Shown: in pieces, positions 50,928-60,226 of the stretch
How the letters are laid out: each line of letters begins with the position of its first letter
Position numbering within the stretch: position 1 is the first letter of the stretch
NCBI RefSeq assembly: GCF_012911975.1
Contig: NZ_SMDQ01000005.1
Span: forward strand, 62,001 to 126,000
Direction: 5' to 3'
DNA: 64,000 nt
Source of the DNA: Nodosilinea sp. P-1105
Lineage (GTDB): Bacteria > Cyanobacteriota > Cyanobacteriia > Phormidesmidales > Phormidesmidaceae
The notes under the pieces: generated by a model
The model's input: the letters and a program-made list of their open reading frames with translations, nothing else
Database searches by the model: none
Told to the model about the DNA's origin: nothing
Translations under genes and position numbers: made by a program

Positions 50928-52355
50928 CTATTTACCAATACAGAAGCGGCTGAAAATTTCATCCAGCATTGACTCGGTGATTTCATGACCCGTGATCGAC
51001 CCCAACGCCTGAATGGCGGTTCGCAGGTCGATGGTCCAAAAGTCGAGGGGCAGTTGCTGATCGATGGTGTGTTGTACCTGCCCTAGGGCAGTTTGGGCCT
51101 GGGTGAGGGCGGCGGCCTGGCGTTGGTTCACCGTAAAGTCTAGATTACTGGCGGAGAGTTGATCCGCCTGAATGGTTTTCAGGATGGCTTGCTCTAGGGC
51201 CTCAATTCCCTGGTTTTGGGCGGCGGCGGTGTAGACCACGGGCAGGGCAGGGTCGGGCAGCGGCGGCAGACCGTCGGCGGCCACCAGGTCAATTTTATTC
51301 ACGATCAAAATCAGGGGGCGATCGCGCACCAGCTCGTACAGGGCTTGATCGGCCTGGGTCCAGCCGGCGCCAGCCTCAATGGTTAGCAGCACCAGATCGG
51401 CGGCCTGGGCGGCCTGGCGCGATCGCGCTACCCCAATCTGTTCCACCTGGTCGGTGGCGTCGCGAATGCCGGCGGTATCCAGCACCTGAATCGGGATGCC
51501 ACCCACCACCAATTGGGATTCCACCAGGTCCCGGGTGGTGCCGGGTAGGTCGGTGACAATGGCGCGATCGCAGCGACTCCAGGCATTCAGCAAGCTCGAC
51601 TTACCCACATTGGGGCGGCCCACAATCGCCACCTTTAGGCCGGTGCGCAGTAGTTCCCCCTGCTCAGCGGTGGCCAACAACTGGTCCACCTGAGCGCGCA
51701 CCGTGGCCAACTGCTGACGAATCGCCGGTTCATCTAAGGGGGGCAGGTCATCCTCAAAGTCGATGCGGGCTTCCACCTCGGCCAACATATCCAAACAGGC
51801 CGATCGCAGCTGTTGAATCGGGGCCATCAATTTGCCCTGTACCCCAGCCAGAGCCGTCTGAGCCGCCAGGGTGGACTGGGCGGCCACCAAATCTGCCACC
51901 CCTTCGGCCTGGGTCAAATCGAGGCGCCCATTCAGAAAAGCCCGCAGGGTAAATTCTCCCGGTTGGGCCAACCGAGCCCCCTGGCCAATGCACAATTGCT
52001 GCACCTGCTGCACAGCCATTAAGCCACCGTGGCAGTGAAACTCCACCACATCCTCGCGGGTATACGACCGGGGGGCCAGCATCAACAACAACAGAGCCTG
52101 ATCGACAATCTGCCCAGTTTGGGGATGGCGCACATAGCCATAGAGAATGCGATGACTCTCCCAGGGTTGCTGCCCTGGGGCATCAAATAGGGTACGGGCA
52201 ATGACCAGGGCCTCTGCCCCAGATAACCGCACGATACCCACACTGCCCTGTTGGGGCACAACCGCCGTGGCGATCGCCACAATCGTTTCTGACTGAGAGA
52301 TATAACTTTGGCGAGGATGGCCCATAGGGTTGGCATGAATGAATCCCTTGCCCAT
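50928..52355 (-). CDS. mnmE: tRNA uridine-5-carboxymethylaminomethyl modification GTPase
   Basis: 475 residues (465 from the alternative ATG 52325). The N-terminal folate-binding domain includes '[16 protein letters not shown]' and '[20 protein letters not shown]'. The inserted G domain has G1 '[12 protein letters not shown]', '[12 protein letters not shown]' and 'NKID'. The C-terminus ends in the catalytic 'FCIGK' motif. With MnmG it modifies the wobble uridine of several tRNAs. All motifs are intact. Confidence 0.96.
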   Translation of the reverse strand: MGKGFIHANPMGHPRQSYISQSETIVAIATAVVPQQGSVGIVRLSGAEALVIARTLFDAPGQQPWESHRILYGYVRHPQTGQIVDQALLLLMLAPRSYTREDVVEFHCHGGLMAVQQVQQLCIGQGARLAQPGEFTLRAFLNGRLDLTQAEGVADLVAAQSTLAAQTALAGVQGKLMAPIQQLRSACLDMLAEVEARIDFEDDLPPLDEPAIRQQLATVRAQVDQLLATAEQGELLRTGLKVAIVGRPNVGKSSLLNAWSRCDRAIVTDLPGTTRDLVESQLVVGGIPIQVLDTAGIRDATDQVEQIGVARSRQAAQAADLVLLTIEAGAGWTQADQALYELVRDRPLILIVNKIDLVAADGLPPLPDPALPVVYTAAAQNQGIEALEQAILKTIQADQLSASNLDFTVNQRQAAALTQAQTALGQVQHTIDQQLPLDFWTIDLRTAIQALGSITGHEITESMLDEIFSRFCIGK

Positions 52356-52457
52356 CCATTAGAGCAAACTTTAGAGACAGCTGGATAGCTTGAAGTTCTC
52401 TCAAAGGAGCCGCCGCTCGCGGTAATGCTCCAGTTTCGCCGATACAATGGGAATACT

Positions 52458-52528
52458 ACACCAAGTCCAGCTCAGGATCTGGCGTTTTCCTCCAGGCAAA
52501 ACCCTAAGTCTGGGCTTGGGTTGGGTTT
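52458..52528. repeat. Dispersed 70-bp hairpin repeat, copy 3
   Basis: Same family: CACCAAGTCCAGCTCAGGAT start, GTTTTCCTCCAGGC core, GGGCTTGGGTTGGGTTT end. It lies between divergent mnmE and the DUF2062 gene, upstream of the latter's start; it also opens a spurious longer frame for that gene. Confidence 0.75.
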
Positions 52529-52598
52529 ATTCACCCGACATTTAACCGTCAAGGCCCTCTGCTCCACCACTTTCTATTCCTTCGACCTCACACTATCT

Positions 52599-53141
52599 AT
52601 GACCACCATTACGGACGCCTCTCGCAGTCCACAATCGCCTATGCGTAAACCTGCTAAACCCCGGTGGAAGCGGCAGATGCGCTACCTGTATTGGCGCTTC
52701 CTGCGGCTGCAAGGCAGCCCCGAACATTTGGCTCGGGGGCTAGCCAGCGGTGTGTTTTCTGGCTGTTTTCCGCTATTTGGCTTTCAGATCATTATTGGGG
52801 TGGGGGTGGCCACAGTCGTTCGCGGTAACCGGATCACGGCTGCCGCTGCCACCTGGATTAGTAACCCCTTCACCTATGTGCCGCTGTTTGCCTTTAATTA
52901 CCAGATAGGCCATTGGCTATTGGGCAGCGGCCCGATGCCCAGCTTTCAGGATTTGGATACCCTGCGGAGTTGGATGGACATGGGCACCGAGGTCTCTTCC
53001 CGACTATTGTTGGGCAGTACTACGGTGGGACTGATCACCGGAGTCGGTAGCTACTATCTGAGCCTGCCGCTGATTCGACGGATGCGATCGCGGCGGCCTT
53101 TTACTGCTGGGCCTAAGCAGAACCTAGATGTGGACAATTAA
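52599..53141 (+). CDS. DUF2062-domain membrane protein
   Basis: 180 residues from ATG 52599. A basic N-terminus is followed by DUF2062 with 'PEHLARGLASGVFSGCFPLFGFQIIIGVGVAT' (landmark, about residues 40-70) and 'AAAATWISNPFTYVPLFAFNYQIGHWL', containing two hydrophobic helices; a third lies near 'LLLGSTTVGLITGVGSYYLS'. Function unknown. The longer upstream frame reads through the hairpin repeat and is rejected. Confidence 0.88.
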   Translation: MTTITDASRSPQSPMRKPAKPRWKRQMRYLYWRFLRLQGSPEHLARGLASGVFSGCFPLFGFQIIIGVGVATVVRGNRITAAAATWISNPFTYVPLFAFNYQIGHWLLGSGPMPSFQDLDTLRSWMDMGTEVSSRLLLGSTTVGLITGVGSYYLSLPLIRRMRSRRPFTAGPKQNLDVDN

Positions 53142-53162
53142 GTGCGGTTGAGTGCGGTCATA

Positions 53163-53230
53163 TACCCAGTCCAGCTCGGGATCTGGAGTTTTGCTTGTGG
53201 CAAAACTCCAGATCTAAACTTGAATTTGGC
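53163..53230. repeat. Dispersed 70-bp hairpin repeat, copy 4
   Basis: TACCCAGTCCAGCTCGGGAT start, GGAGTTTTGCTTGTGGCAAA core (here the hairpin stem around the loop is almost perfect: GATCTGGAGTTTTG / CAAAACTCCAGATC) and CTTGAATTTGG end. It sits between convergent genes. Confidence 0.8.
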
Positions 53231-53278
53231 TGCTTTCTGCCAGACAGTAGGTGGTTTAGAGCTGGCTCTGGGATAACC

Positions 53279-54235
53279 TTAGGCCACCTTCAGGACTTTA
53301 TGTTGGTAGTAAGTCTTATAGGTGTAGAGACTAAACTCAAGCTGCAAAAGGAGTCGGTTCGTTGTTCCATCAAGAGAACCACCTCGATGAATGCAGTATG
53401 GATCGCCGACAAAGCCTAGTCCTGCGGGTCCGGTTAGGGTAACAATGTTATTTTCGCCGTAGGTCTGGATGATGGTTTGATCGGCTTTACTGGCAAGCCT
53501 TTGGCCAAGCAGCTGATCGCGTAAGCAACGGCGACGATGGGTACCATTGATATAGATATGCGCTCCATCGTGCTTCGATACATCGGTTAAGTAAAAGAAA
53601 AACTTCAGTGACCGATAGTCATTAATGTCACAGTGGAACACCTGGGCCGCAGCCAGCTTTTCTGCATCATCTACAGGCCTGGGAAAACTCCATAGCAAAT
53701 CACTGTGCATAAAAACAGGGGGACGACCCAAGTATTGATGGGCAATAGCCAGAATTACAGGATCCTGCTTTAGCTCCTGCATAACTTCGCACAGGTCCTG
53801 GCTATGGAGGTAGCTGGCATACTTAATTCCAGGCCCAATATTGAGATCGTCGGGGTTGGGGCTTTTAACCGCAATCTTATAGCCTGGGTCTCTATTTGCA
53901 TAACAGGGATGGCTATAGGCAAAATCCAGCAAAGTATTGATTTGCGCCTGACTTAGCCTCAGTCCCGAATAGTATCCATCCCTTGCCAGACAGCGGTTAA
54001 CGTCTGCCATAGAATGATCTAATCCAATTGTTAAAGCTCCAGGTTGGATTGGCGGTAAGGATAATGCTCTGACTCTGAATCTTGCAAGATTTCGAAAAAA
54101 GCAAAACCGAGCTAGATATTTCATCAAGAGGAAACTTGCGTCTTTTTTTAGGTAAAAAAAGTTTATTTCGCAATAGTAAACAATTTTTTCCAGAATTTGA
54201 AAAACCTTATTTTTCTCACCTATTCTGATCTGCAT
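53279..54235 (-). CDS. Phytanoyl-CoA dioxygenase-like 2OG-Fe(II) enzyme
   Basis: 318 residues. The PhyH-like double-stranded beta-helix has iron ligands in 'QVFHCDINDYRSLKFFFYLT' (H-x-D) and 'YCIHRGGSLDGTTNRLLLQL' (distal His and 2OG-binding Arg). The N-terminal 50 residues are Lys/Phe-rich and AT-rich in codons, so the true start could be a later ATG (for example MKYLARF at residue 38 or the Met of 'DHSMADV'). Substrate unknown; related enzymes tailor natural products or lipids. It is isolated, flanked on both sides by hairpin repeats. Confidence 0.8.
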   Translation of the reverse strand: MQIRIGEKNKVFQILEKIVYYCEINFFYLKKDASFLLMKYLARFCFFRNLARFRVRALSLPPIQPGALTIGLDHSMADVNRCLARDGYYSGLRLSQAQINTLLDFAYSHPCYANRDPGYKIAVKSPNPDDLNIGPGIKYASYLHSQDLCEVMQELKQDPVILAIAHQYLGRPPVFMHSDLLWSFPRPVDDAEKLAAAQVFHCDINDYRSLKFFFYLTDVSKHDGAHIYINGTHRRRCLRDQLLGQRLASKADQTIIQTYGENNIVTLTGPAGLGFVGDPYCIHRGGSLDGTTNRLLLQLEFSLYTYKTYYQHKVLKVA

Positions 54236-54417
54236 TATTTTCCTTTCTAATCAAAATGGATAATTTCGATTTTCACAGAAACTCCATGGAAAACATTAGC
54301 TATACTTTCCCCTAAAAGAAGCTTGATAAGCATTCCATTACAGATATAAATGCAGCTTTAACTCTGCCTGCATCACCATAAATAAATTTCATGGAGGGTG
54401 CAGAGGCTGCGATTTAT

Positions 54418-54485
54418 AGCAAGTCCAAATCGGGATCTAAAGTTTTCCCACAGGCAGAACTCCAGGTCTGAACTTAGATCTGGCT
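54418..54485. repeat. Dispersed 70-bp hairpin repeat, copy 5
   Basis: AGCAAGTCCAAATCGGGATC start, GTTTTCCCACAGGC core, GGTCTGAACTTAGATCTGGC end. It lies in the AT-rich gap upstream of the dioxygenase gene. Confidence 0.75.
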
Positions 54486-54573
54486 TATATAAACAGCATG
54501 AACATGTAAGGATGCATAAGATCCCTACCTAGGTTGATTAGCTAAACCCAAATAAAGCGTTCATGGCTGAGTC

Positions 54574-54645
54574 ACACCAAATCCAAATCAAGGTTTGGAA
54601 ATTTCTTATAAGCGAGACTCTAAATCTGAGCTAAGATTTAGTTTT
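54574..54645. repeat. Dispersed 70-bp hairpin repeat, copy 6 (diverged)
   Basis: CACCAAATCCAAATCAAGGT start and TCTAAATCTGAGCTAAGATT end; the core is changed to ATTTCTTATAAGCGAGAC. It is the most diverged copy, 90 bp from copy 5. Confidence 0.55.
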
Positions 54646-54975
54646 TTTGGATAAATGCAATCCTTGATGGCTTATCAAAAAAACACTCTGACTCCCTGAT
54701 AAAATGACACTACATAGGGACTTTTTAAAATTCCCTTATTGCTTACCTAAGTAACTCTGAGATGATCAACCCTGACAAGACCATACCTTTTGGTCGTGTA
54801 ACGTAGCTCCGTCAATGAAGCATAAGTAGTATCTTTGTTGATTTTACTCCAGAGAAGTTTTGGTAGAAGAAGTGGAGAAGCCTACTTCTAAAAACTTTAT
54901 GCTACGATTGGGAAATGTAAAGCATTTTCCCTAGCCAGATGTTCCGCTGCCTCAAACCAGACCCAAAAACCCTGG

Positions 54976-55122
54976 TTGACTGACAAAAGTTGTTGGCCCT
55001 CACCCCCAACCCCTCGCCCTCTGGGAGAGGGGAGCCGATCCACTCTCTTGTTCCCTCTCCCGAGGGGAGAGGGCTAGGGTGAGGGGCTTCTGAAGGATCT
55101 GTGCATAAGTTTTGTCAGTCAA
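54976..55122. mobile_element. MITE-like element with 13-bp terminal inverted repeats
   Basis: Perfect terminal inverted repeats TTGACTGACAAAA (54976-54988) and TTTTGTCAGTCAA (55110-55122) enclose a GC-rich inner hairpin (CCCTCACCCC...CCCTCTGGGAGAGGGG / CCCTCTCCC...GGGTGAGGGG). CCCAAAAACC occurs on both sides (54962-54971 and 55127-55136), 4 bp outside each end, as expected for a target-site duplication. No open frame; a non-autonomous element of about 147 bp. Confidence 0.75.
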
Positions 55123-55186
55123 TGAGCCCAAAAACCTCAGATCATAATATTTCTGAACTATCAAAAAACAGAGATTTCACATTAAA

Positions 55187-57235
55187 TTAAAGTTCCCCAG
55201 CCTGAGGGTGAAGACACTGCAAAAGCTCTTGGCGGGTAAACGGTTTGGGTAAAAAGTCCTGAAACCCTTGTCGTTCTGCTTTAGCGACGGCATCGGTGGA
55301 ATTGAGCCCACTCATGGCGATCGCCCGCAGATTAGGGTTAAGCCGCTTGAGCACCGGAATCGCCGTGAGCCCATCCATGGTGGGCATCATCAAATCCATC
55401 AGCACGGTGTGAATCTCGCCGGGGCGTTCTGCCATCACGGCAATGGCCTCTTCCCCATTGTGGGCCACCAACACCCGGTAGTTATAGAACTCCAGAGTCG
55501 TTTGAATGATAGTGCAGACAGATGGCTCATCATCAACCACCAGCACGAGAATGTTGCCCCCATCCAGGGGTTTTTTGGGGGTCTCGTCTTGAGAGTCTGG
55601 TTGGACCGTAGCGGGCAAATACACCTGGAACTGGCTCCCCTGACCCACCTGGGTTTGCACGTCGATGAAACCACCATGGCTATCAACAATACCCAACACC
55701 GCCGATAGCCCCAAGCCCGTGCCCTGCCCTAGCCCTTTTGTTGTAAAGAACGGGTCGAAAATGCGGTTCAGCACCTCCGGGGTCATACCGGTGCCGGTGT
55801 CTTCTACCTTAATCACTACATAAGGGCCGGGCTGGGCCTGGACGTGGATGGCAGCGGTAGCGGCATCTAGGGTGAGGTTCTCGGCCGTGATGTGCAGTTC
55901 GCCGCCGTCGGGCATGGCGTCGCGGGCGTTGACACAGAGGTTCATAAAAACCTGGTGCAGTTGAGTGGCATCTCCCCAGACCGACCACAGGGTATCGGGC
56001 ACGTCGGTATAGATGTCAATGGATTTGGGCAGGGTCTGCTGCACCAACTTGCGGATATCGCGCATTAAATGATGCACTTGCAGGGCAAACCGCTTGCCTT
56101 CTACCCCCCGGGCAAAGGCCAAAATTTGCTTTACTAGGTCAGCCCCCCGCTGGGCGCTGGTTTCTAGAATATTGAGTTTACCCTGTACCCAGGGATCCAG
56201 CTGGCCCAGTTTCAGGGGCAGCAACTGCACCACCAGCAAAATAGGGGTGAGAATGTTGTTGAGATCGTGGGCAATGCCGCTGGCCAGGGTGCCCAGGCTT
56301 TCCAACCGCTGCGATCGCAAAAATTGCGCTTCCATCTGCTTTTTATCGGTAATATCCATATGGATACCCAAAAGCCGCTCGCTATGACCTTCAAGATCAC
56401 AGAGTAACGTGCTCTTGATCGCCACCCAGTGCGGGGTATCGTCGTCTAGAATGCGAAATTCAGTGTTCAGCCCCTGACCGGTTGCCACCGCCTGGCGGAG
56501 TTCCTCTTCCACGCGATCGCGATCGTCGGGATGCAGCCGCCAGGGCCAGCCCTGTGCGGTCGACCTGGGGTTACCCGCACTACTGGCCAGAGACGTACTC
56601 CAGGTGATGTGGTTGGAGGCCAAGTGCCATTCAAAAGTGCCCATTTGGGCGGCTTCCTGGGCCAGAGTTAGGCGTTCTTGAATTCGTTGACGGTGGGCAA
56701 TTTCCTGGCGGAGGTGTTGGTTCGCCCTCTGGAGTTCGGCGGTACGGGCCTGCACCCGGTCTTCGAGCACGTCGTTAGCTTCCCGCAGGGCGGCTTCGGC
56801 CCGCTGCCGCTCGATCGCATAAAACAGCGATCGCACTAGCACCTCCTGTTGTAGAGAGCGCTTCATCAAATAGTCTTGGGCTCCGTGGCGCACGGCGGCT
56901 ACCGCCAGGTCGTCATCGTTGGTATTGGTCAAAACCACCACCGGTAGATTCGGAGCCTGGTGCAGCAGCACATCCAACGAGTCAAGCCCAGCACTGTCGG
57001 GCAGGGTCAAGTCCAACAGGGCCACATCAAACCTGGTGCTCTGCAACTGGGTAATCGCCTCCCCCAGGCGCTTGGCATGGTGCAGATGAAAACAACTGTA
57101 AGCTGAACCCTTGAGAATTTCCTGCAGAAACCGGGCCTCGGCCCTATCGTCTTCAATCAGCAGCACCTGGATCACCGCCGGGTGCCGGGACCGATCTAAG
57201 GGTCGGTGGATGGCAGGGTCGCTGTTTCTAGCCAA
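55187..57235 (-). CDS. Hybrid sensor histidine kinase (receiver-PAS-kinase-receiver)
   Basis: 682 residues, soluble. The N-terminal receiver (about 18-140) has phospho-Asp in 'DVALLDLTLPDSAG'. A coiled coil is followed by PAS (about 190-300, 'EAAQMGTFEWHLASNHI'), HisKA with 'ASGIAHDLNNILTPILLVV', HATPase_c 'MNLCVNARDAMPDGG', 'VEDTGTGMTPEV', 'GTGLGLSAVLG', and a C-terminal receiver with 'VLMDLMMPTMDG'. It overlaps the preceding rcp1-like gene by 40 bp and closes the phytochrome operon, suggesting a phosphorelay from light sensing. Confidence 0.93.
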   Translation of the reverse strand: MARNSDPAIHRPLDRSRHPAVIQVLLIEDDRAEARFLQEILKGSAYSCFHLHHAKRLGEAITQLQSTRFDVALLDLTLPDSAGLDSLDVLLHQAPNLPVVVLTNTNDDDLAVAAVRHGAQDYLMKRSLQQEVLVRSLFYAIERQRAEAALREANDVLEDRVQARTAELQRANQHLRQEIAHRQRIQERLTLAQEAAQMGTFEWHLASNHITWSTSLASSAGNPRSTAQGWPWRLHPDDRDRVEEELRQAVATGQGLNTEFRILDDDTPHWVAIKSTLLCDLEGHSERLLGIHMDITDKKQMEAQFLRSQRLESLGTLASGIAHDLNNILTPILLVVQLLPLKLGQLDPWVQGKLNILETSAQRGADLVKQILAFARGVEGKRFALQVHHLMRDIRKLVQQTLPKSIDIYTDVPDTLWSVWGDATQLHQVFMNLCVNARDAMPDGGELHITAENLTLDAATAAIHVQAQPGPYVVIKVEDTGTGMTPEVLNRIFDPFFTTKGLGQGTGLGLSAVLGIVDSHGGFIDVQTQVGQGSQFQVYLPATVQPDSQDETPKKPLDGGNILVLVVDDEPSVCTIIQTTLEFYNYRVLVAHNGEEAIAVMAERPGEIHTVLMDLMMPTMDGLTAIPVLKRLNPNLRAIAMSGLNSTDAVAKAERQGFQDFLPKPFTRQELLQCLHPQAGEL

Positions 57236-57642
57236 AATGCTTCAATCCCTTGGACAATTTTGAACAGCTGGGCCAAATTTCGCGACTTAGAAATGTAGCA
57301 ATTCACATGTAAATCATAGCTTTTGCAAATGTCTTCTTCATTGCGAGAGGTGGTCAGCACAATAATGGGAATGTGCTTCAGCGCTTCACTGGCCTTGATT
57401 TCAGCTAAAACCTCACGCCCATCCTTTTTAGGCAGGTTGAGATCCAACAAAATCAAATCTGGCACTGGGGCTAACCCAAACTCCCCCTGGCGTTTGAGGT
57501 AAGCCATGGCCTCCACACCATCCCTGGCGATGGTGACATCGCAAGGGGTGGCGGTACTTTTGAGGGCCTCTTGAATCAATCGAATGTCGCCACGGTTATC
57601 CTCGACTAAAAAGATAGTTTTGAGCTTTGCGTCCGTTGCCAT
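57196..57642 (-). CDS. rcp1: Single-domain response regulator, Rcp1 type
   Basis: 148 residues from ATG 57642. Receiver domain with 'FLVEDNRGDIRLIQEAL' (acidic pocket), phospho-Asp in 'LILLDLNLPKKDGREVL', Thr in 'IIVLTTSRNEEDI' and Lys in 'CYISKSRN'. The sequence closely follows the Rcp1 group, which receives phosphate from cyanobacterial phytochrome Cph1. It overlaps the 3' end of the phytochrome gene by 47 bp and the start of the hybrid kinase by 40 bp. Confidence 0.93.
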   Translation of the reverse strand: MATDAKLKTIFLVEDNRGDIRLIQEALKSTATPCDVTIARDGVEAMAYLKRQGEFGLAPVPDLILLDLNLPKKDGREVLAEIKASEALKHIPIIVLTTSRNEEDICKSYDLHVNCYISKSRNLAQLFKIVQGIEAFWLETATLPSTDP

Positions 57643-59905
57643 GGTTGCGATCGCGTCCTTCAACGGGGATGGTGAAGTAGAATGTGGCGCCCTGGTCTGG
57701 GGCCGCTTCTACCCAAATGCGGCCTCGGTGACACTCGACGATTTTCTTACAAATAGCCAGACCCATACCAGAGCCATGGTATTCGTCCCGGGTGTGCAGC
57801 CGCTGGAAGATCACAAAAATGCGATCGGCAAACTGCGGGTCAAAGCCAATGCCATTGTCGGCGACGGAAAATAGCCAGTGTTCCTCCTGGCGCTGTACCC
57901 CAATGTGAATGTGGGGGGCTTCGTTGGGCTTACGGAACTTAATGGCGTTGCCCACCAGGTTTTGGAACAGCTGCATCAATTGGGTGCCATCCGCCACGAT
58001 GGTGGGCAGGGTATCAACCGTAATTTCTGCACCGGTTTCGGCAATCCGCCCTCGCAGATTCCCCAGAGCTTGATCCAGCGCCCCCTGCACCGAGGTGAGC
58101 TGCCACTCAATCCCCTGTAGATCTACTTTGCTGTAGGCCAGCACATCATCAATCAGGGTTTGCATCAGGCTGACCCCTTCCACGGCAAAGCCGATAAACT
58201 CTTTACCGTCCTCATCCAGCTTGGTGTCGTAGCGCATCTCTAACAGCTGCACAAAGTTGGCCACCTGGTTCAGGGGCTCTTGCAGGTCGTGGGAGGCCAC
58301 ATAGGCAAACTTCTTGAGCTCGGCGTTAGAGCGCTCTAGGTCATTGGCCAACAGGGCCAGTTCTTCCGCCTGACGCAGCACAATATTGACGATCGCCTTG
58401 CGTAGTTCCAGGGCAGCCCGCACCTCTACCGACTGCCAGGGCAGCGATCGCAAACTCACTGTTTCCTTCCACAACTCAAAGGATTGACGGGGACACAGCC
58501 AAGGGTTCTCCCCCTCATCCATCAGCGTGTACGCTTCGTTAGGGTTCCCCCCCCAGTTCACCGTCTGAATCACCTCGGGACGGAACCACAGCACATAGCT
58601 GCGCTTGGAAATGGGGATGGCCATCAAGCCACTGGCCACGTCTTTAAATCGCTGGGCCTCTACATAGTCCAGGGGCAGGGCGTCGGTGACAAAGATGTCA
58701 TCCTCCACTGATTTACCCAACCACTGCACCAGATAGTTCAATTCCTCTTCCGGGGGAGTATGGCCTAGGGTGGTCCACTGGCCGCCAAAGCAAATGGCCG
58801 CCCCCTTAGCCCCTACCAAATCCAGTAGATTTGGGTCGTGGCGCACCAGACCATCAATAAAATAGTCCTCCCGGGCCATCTGATCTACCAGGGCTGACTG
58901 TACCGCCGCCAGCTTCAGCCGATAGCTCTGATCTGCTTCCTCTTCCAGGGTCGAAATCTCAGCAAAAATCACCCGTCCCAGAAATTCACAAGCTTTGCGT
59001 AGCTCGTAGGGCACATACTTCGGGGTTTTATGGTGACAGGCAATCAGACCCCACAATTTTTGGTCCTTCATCAGCGAAATGGTCAGGGATGATTCCACTG
59101 CCATGTGGTTCAGGTATTCGATGTGGCAATGGTAGGGTTGCCGCAGAATCGACATCACCAGGTCTGTGGGCTGGTGAGTCACCGGGTTAATCGCTGGTAC
59201 CAGGTCCACCGGTTCAGCAGTGGCATCAGGAATGACCCGAATCCAGTTGGACAAAAACATTTTGCGGGCGGGCTGGGGCACGTCCGATTCTGGGAAATGC
59301 AGCCCCAGGTACGATTCCATATCCGCTAGCTTTTCTTCAGCCAGAACCTCGCCGTGGCCATCGTCATCAAACTTGTATAGCATCACCCGGTCAAACCCGG
59401 TCACCTGCCGCACCTGGTGGACAATAATCCGGCAAAAGTCCTGCAACCCAGCGGACCCCGCCTCTAACTGACCAATGGAGGCCCGGGCCAAATGGTAAAA
59501 GCTCAAAAAGGGAATATTGTCATGGTTGAGGGCAGGCTCCAGCTCCATGATTAAAAAGCCAGCCTGGTTACGGTGAAAAATGGCATCGTATACGCCGTAA
59601 TCATCTCCCCGCCGCCGTACCCAAATTTTGGTGGGGTTCATCACATCCAGGTTGTCGTGGCCCAACCCATCCCGGAATTGATCAACTTGGTAGGAATCCA
59701 ACAAGTCATCCAGAGTTTTACCCAGCACCTCCTCTGGAGATAGGCCAAAGGCATCCCGGGTATTGCGGCTGACTTGCAGGATGGATAAGTCTGACTCGTT
59801 AATTACCAGGAGTACCCCATGGGGTTGCACCTGGGTCAACGTATTAATGGCCGGTTGTTTGAGGCTGGTCAGCTGGGTGTCAGAGCTAAAATTGCTGACG
59901 GGCAT
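57596..59905 (-). CDS. cph1: Cph1-type phytochrome histidine kinase
   Basis: 769 residues. PAS (about 20-125), GAF (about 140-310) and PHY (about 330-500) photosensory module. 'FPESDVPQPARKMF' (near 204-217) is the PASDIP-type motif, and Cys260-His261 in 'PYHCHIEYLNHM' is the bilin attachment site of Cph1-like, phycocyanobilin-binding phytochromes. No N-terminal biliverdin Cys is present. 'LWGLIACHH' follows. The kinase part has HisKA 'KFAYVASHDLQEPLNQV' and HATPase_c 'LVGNAIKF', 'VADNGIGFDP', 'GSGMGLAICKKI'. It is a red/far-red light sensor kinase acting on the adjacent Rcp1. Confidence 0.95.
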   Translation of the reverse strand: MPVSNFSSDTQLTSLKQPAINTLTQVQPHGVLLVINESDLSILQVSRNTRDAFGLSPEEVLGKTLDDLLDSYQVDQFRDGLGHDNLDVMNPTKIWVRRRGDDYGVYDAIFHRNQAGFLIMELEPALNHDNIPFLSFYHLARASIGQLEAGSAGLQDFCRIIVHQVRQVTGFDRVMLYKFDDDGHGEVLAEEKLADMESYLGLHFPESDVPQPARKMFLSNWIRVIPDATAEPVDLVPAINPVTHQPTDLVMSILRQPYHCHIEYLNHMAVESSLTISLMKDQKLWGLIACHHKTPKYVPYELRKACEFLGRVIFAEISTLEEEADQSYRLKLAAVQSALVDQMAREDYFIDGLVRHDPNLLDLVGAKGAAICFGGQWTTLGHTPPEEELNYLVQWLGKSVEDDIFVTDALPLDYVEAQRFKDVASGLMAIPISKRSYVLWFRPEVIQTVNWGGNPNEAYTLMDEGENPWLCPRQSFELWKETVSLRSLPWQSVEVRAALELRKAIVNIVLRQAEELALLANDLERSNAELKKFAYVASHDLQEPLNQVANFVQLLEMRYDTKLDEDGKEFIGFAVEGVSLMQTLIDDVLAYSKVDLQGIEWQLTSVQGALDQALGNLRGRIAETGAEITVDTLPTIVADGTQLMQLFQNLVGNAIKFRKPNEAPHIHIGVQRQEEHWLFSVADNGIGFDPQFADRIFVIFQRLHTRDEYHGSGMGLAICKKIVECHRGRIWVEAAPDQGATFYFTIPVEGRDRNHGNGRKAQNYLFSRG

Positions 59906-60226
59906 AGGTCCGATCTCCTGGACGAAAAACTGTTTTGGACTGAAGCGATGCGAAACGACTAAAACCTGGTTTATTTCTCTGGCTTATCCTATTTAATACC
60001 CCACTAAACCGGCTGTTACATCGGCTATTACACTGCAAATGTAAACAGCATTCAGCCCTCCGCTCAGCAGCATATCGCAGATAACTAGAGGGCCTAGGAT
60101 GGAATTCTTAAGACAAACCAAAACTTTGATTTAAAGCCACTTTAAGGCTCAAAATTAGGGGTATTTATTTGTCAGTATTTTGAATTATTTGTATTTAGTT
60201 ACGAAACGTTATTTATCAGGAGAGTC
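59906..60226. other. Intergenic stretch upstream of the phytochrome operon
   Basis: About 320 AT-rich bases between the phytochrome start and the end of the small receiver gene. It presumably contains the operon promoter. A partial repeat (GGCTGTTACATCGGCTATTACA) is seen at about 60012; no gene. Confidence 0.45.

Noticed and set aside
52425-52598. Longer N-terminus of the DUF2062 protein
   Set aside because: It translates hairpin repeat copy 3 and has no coding character.
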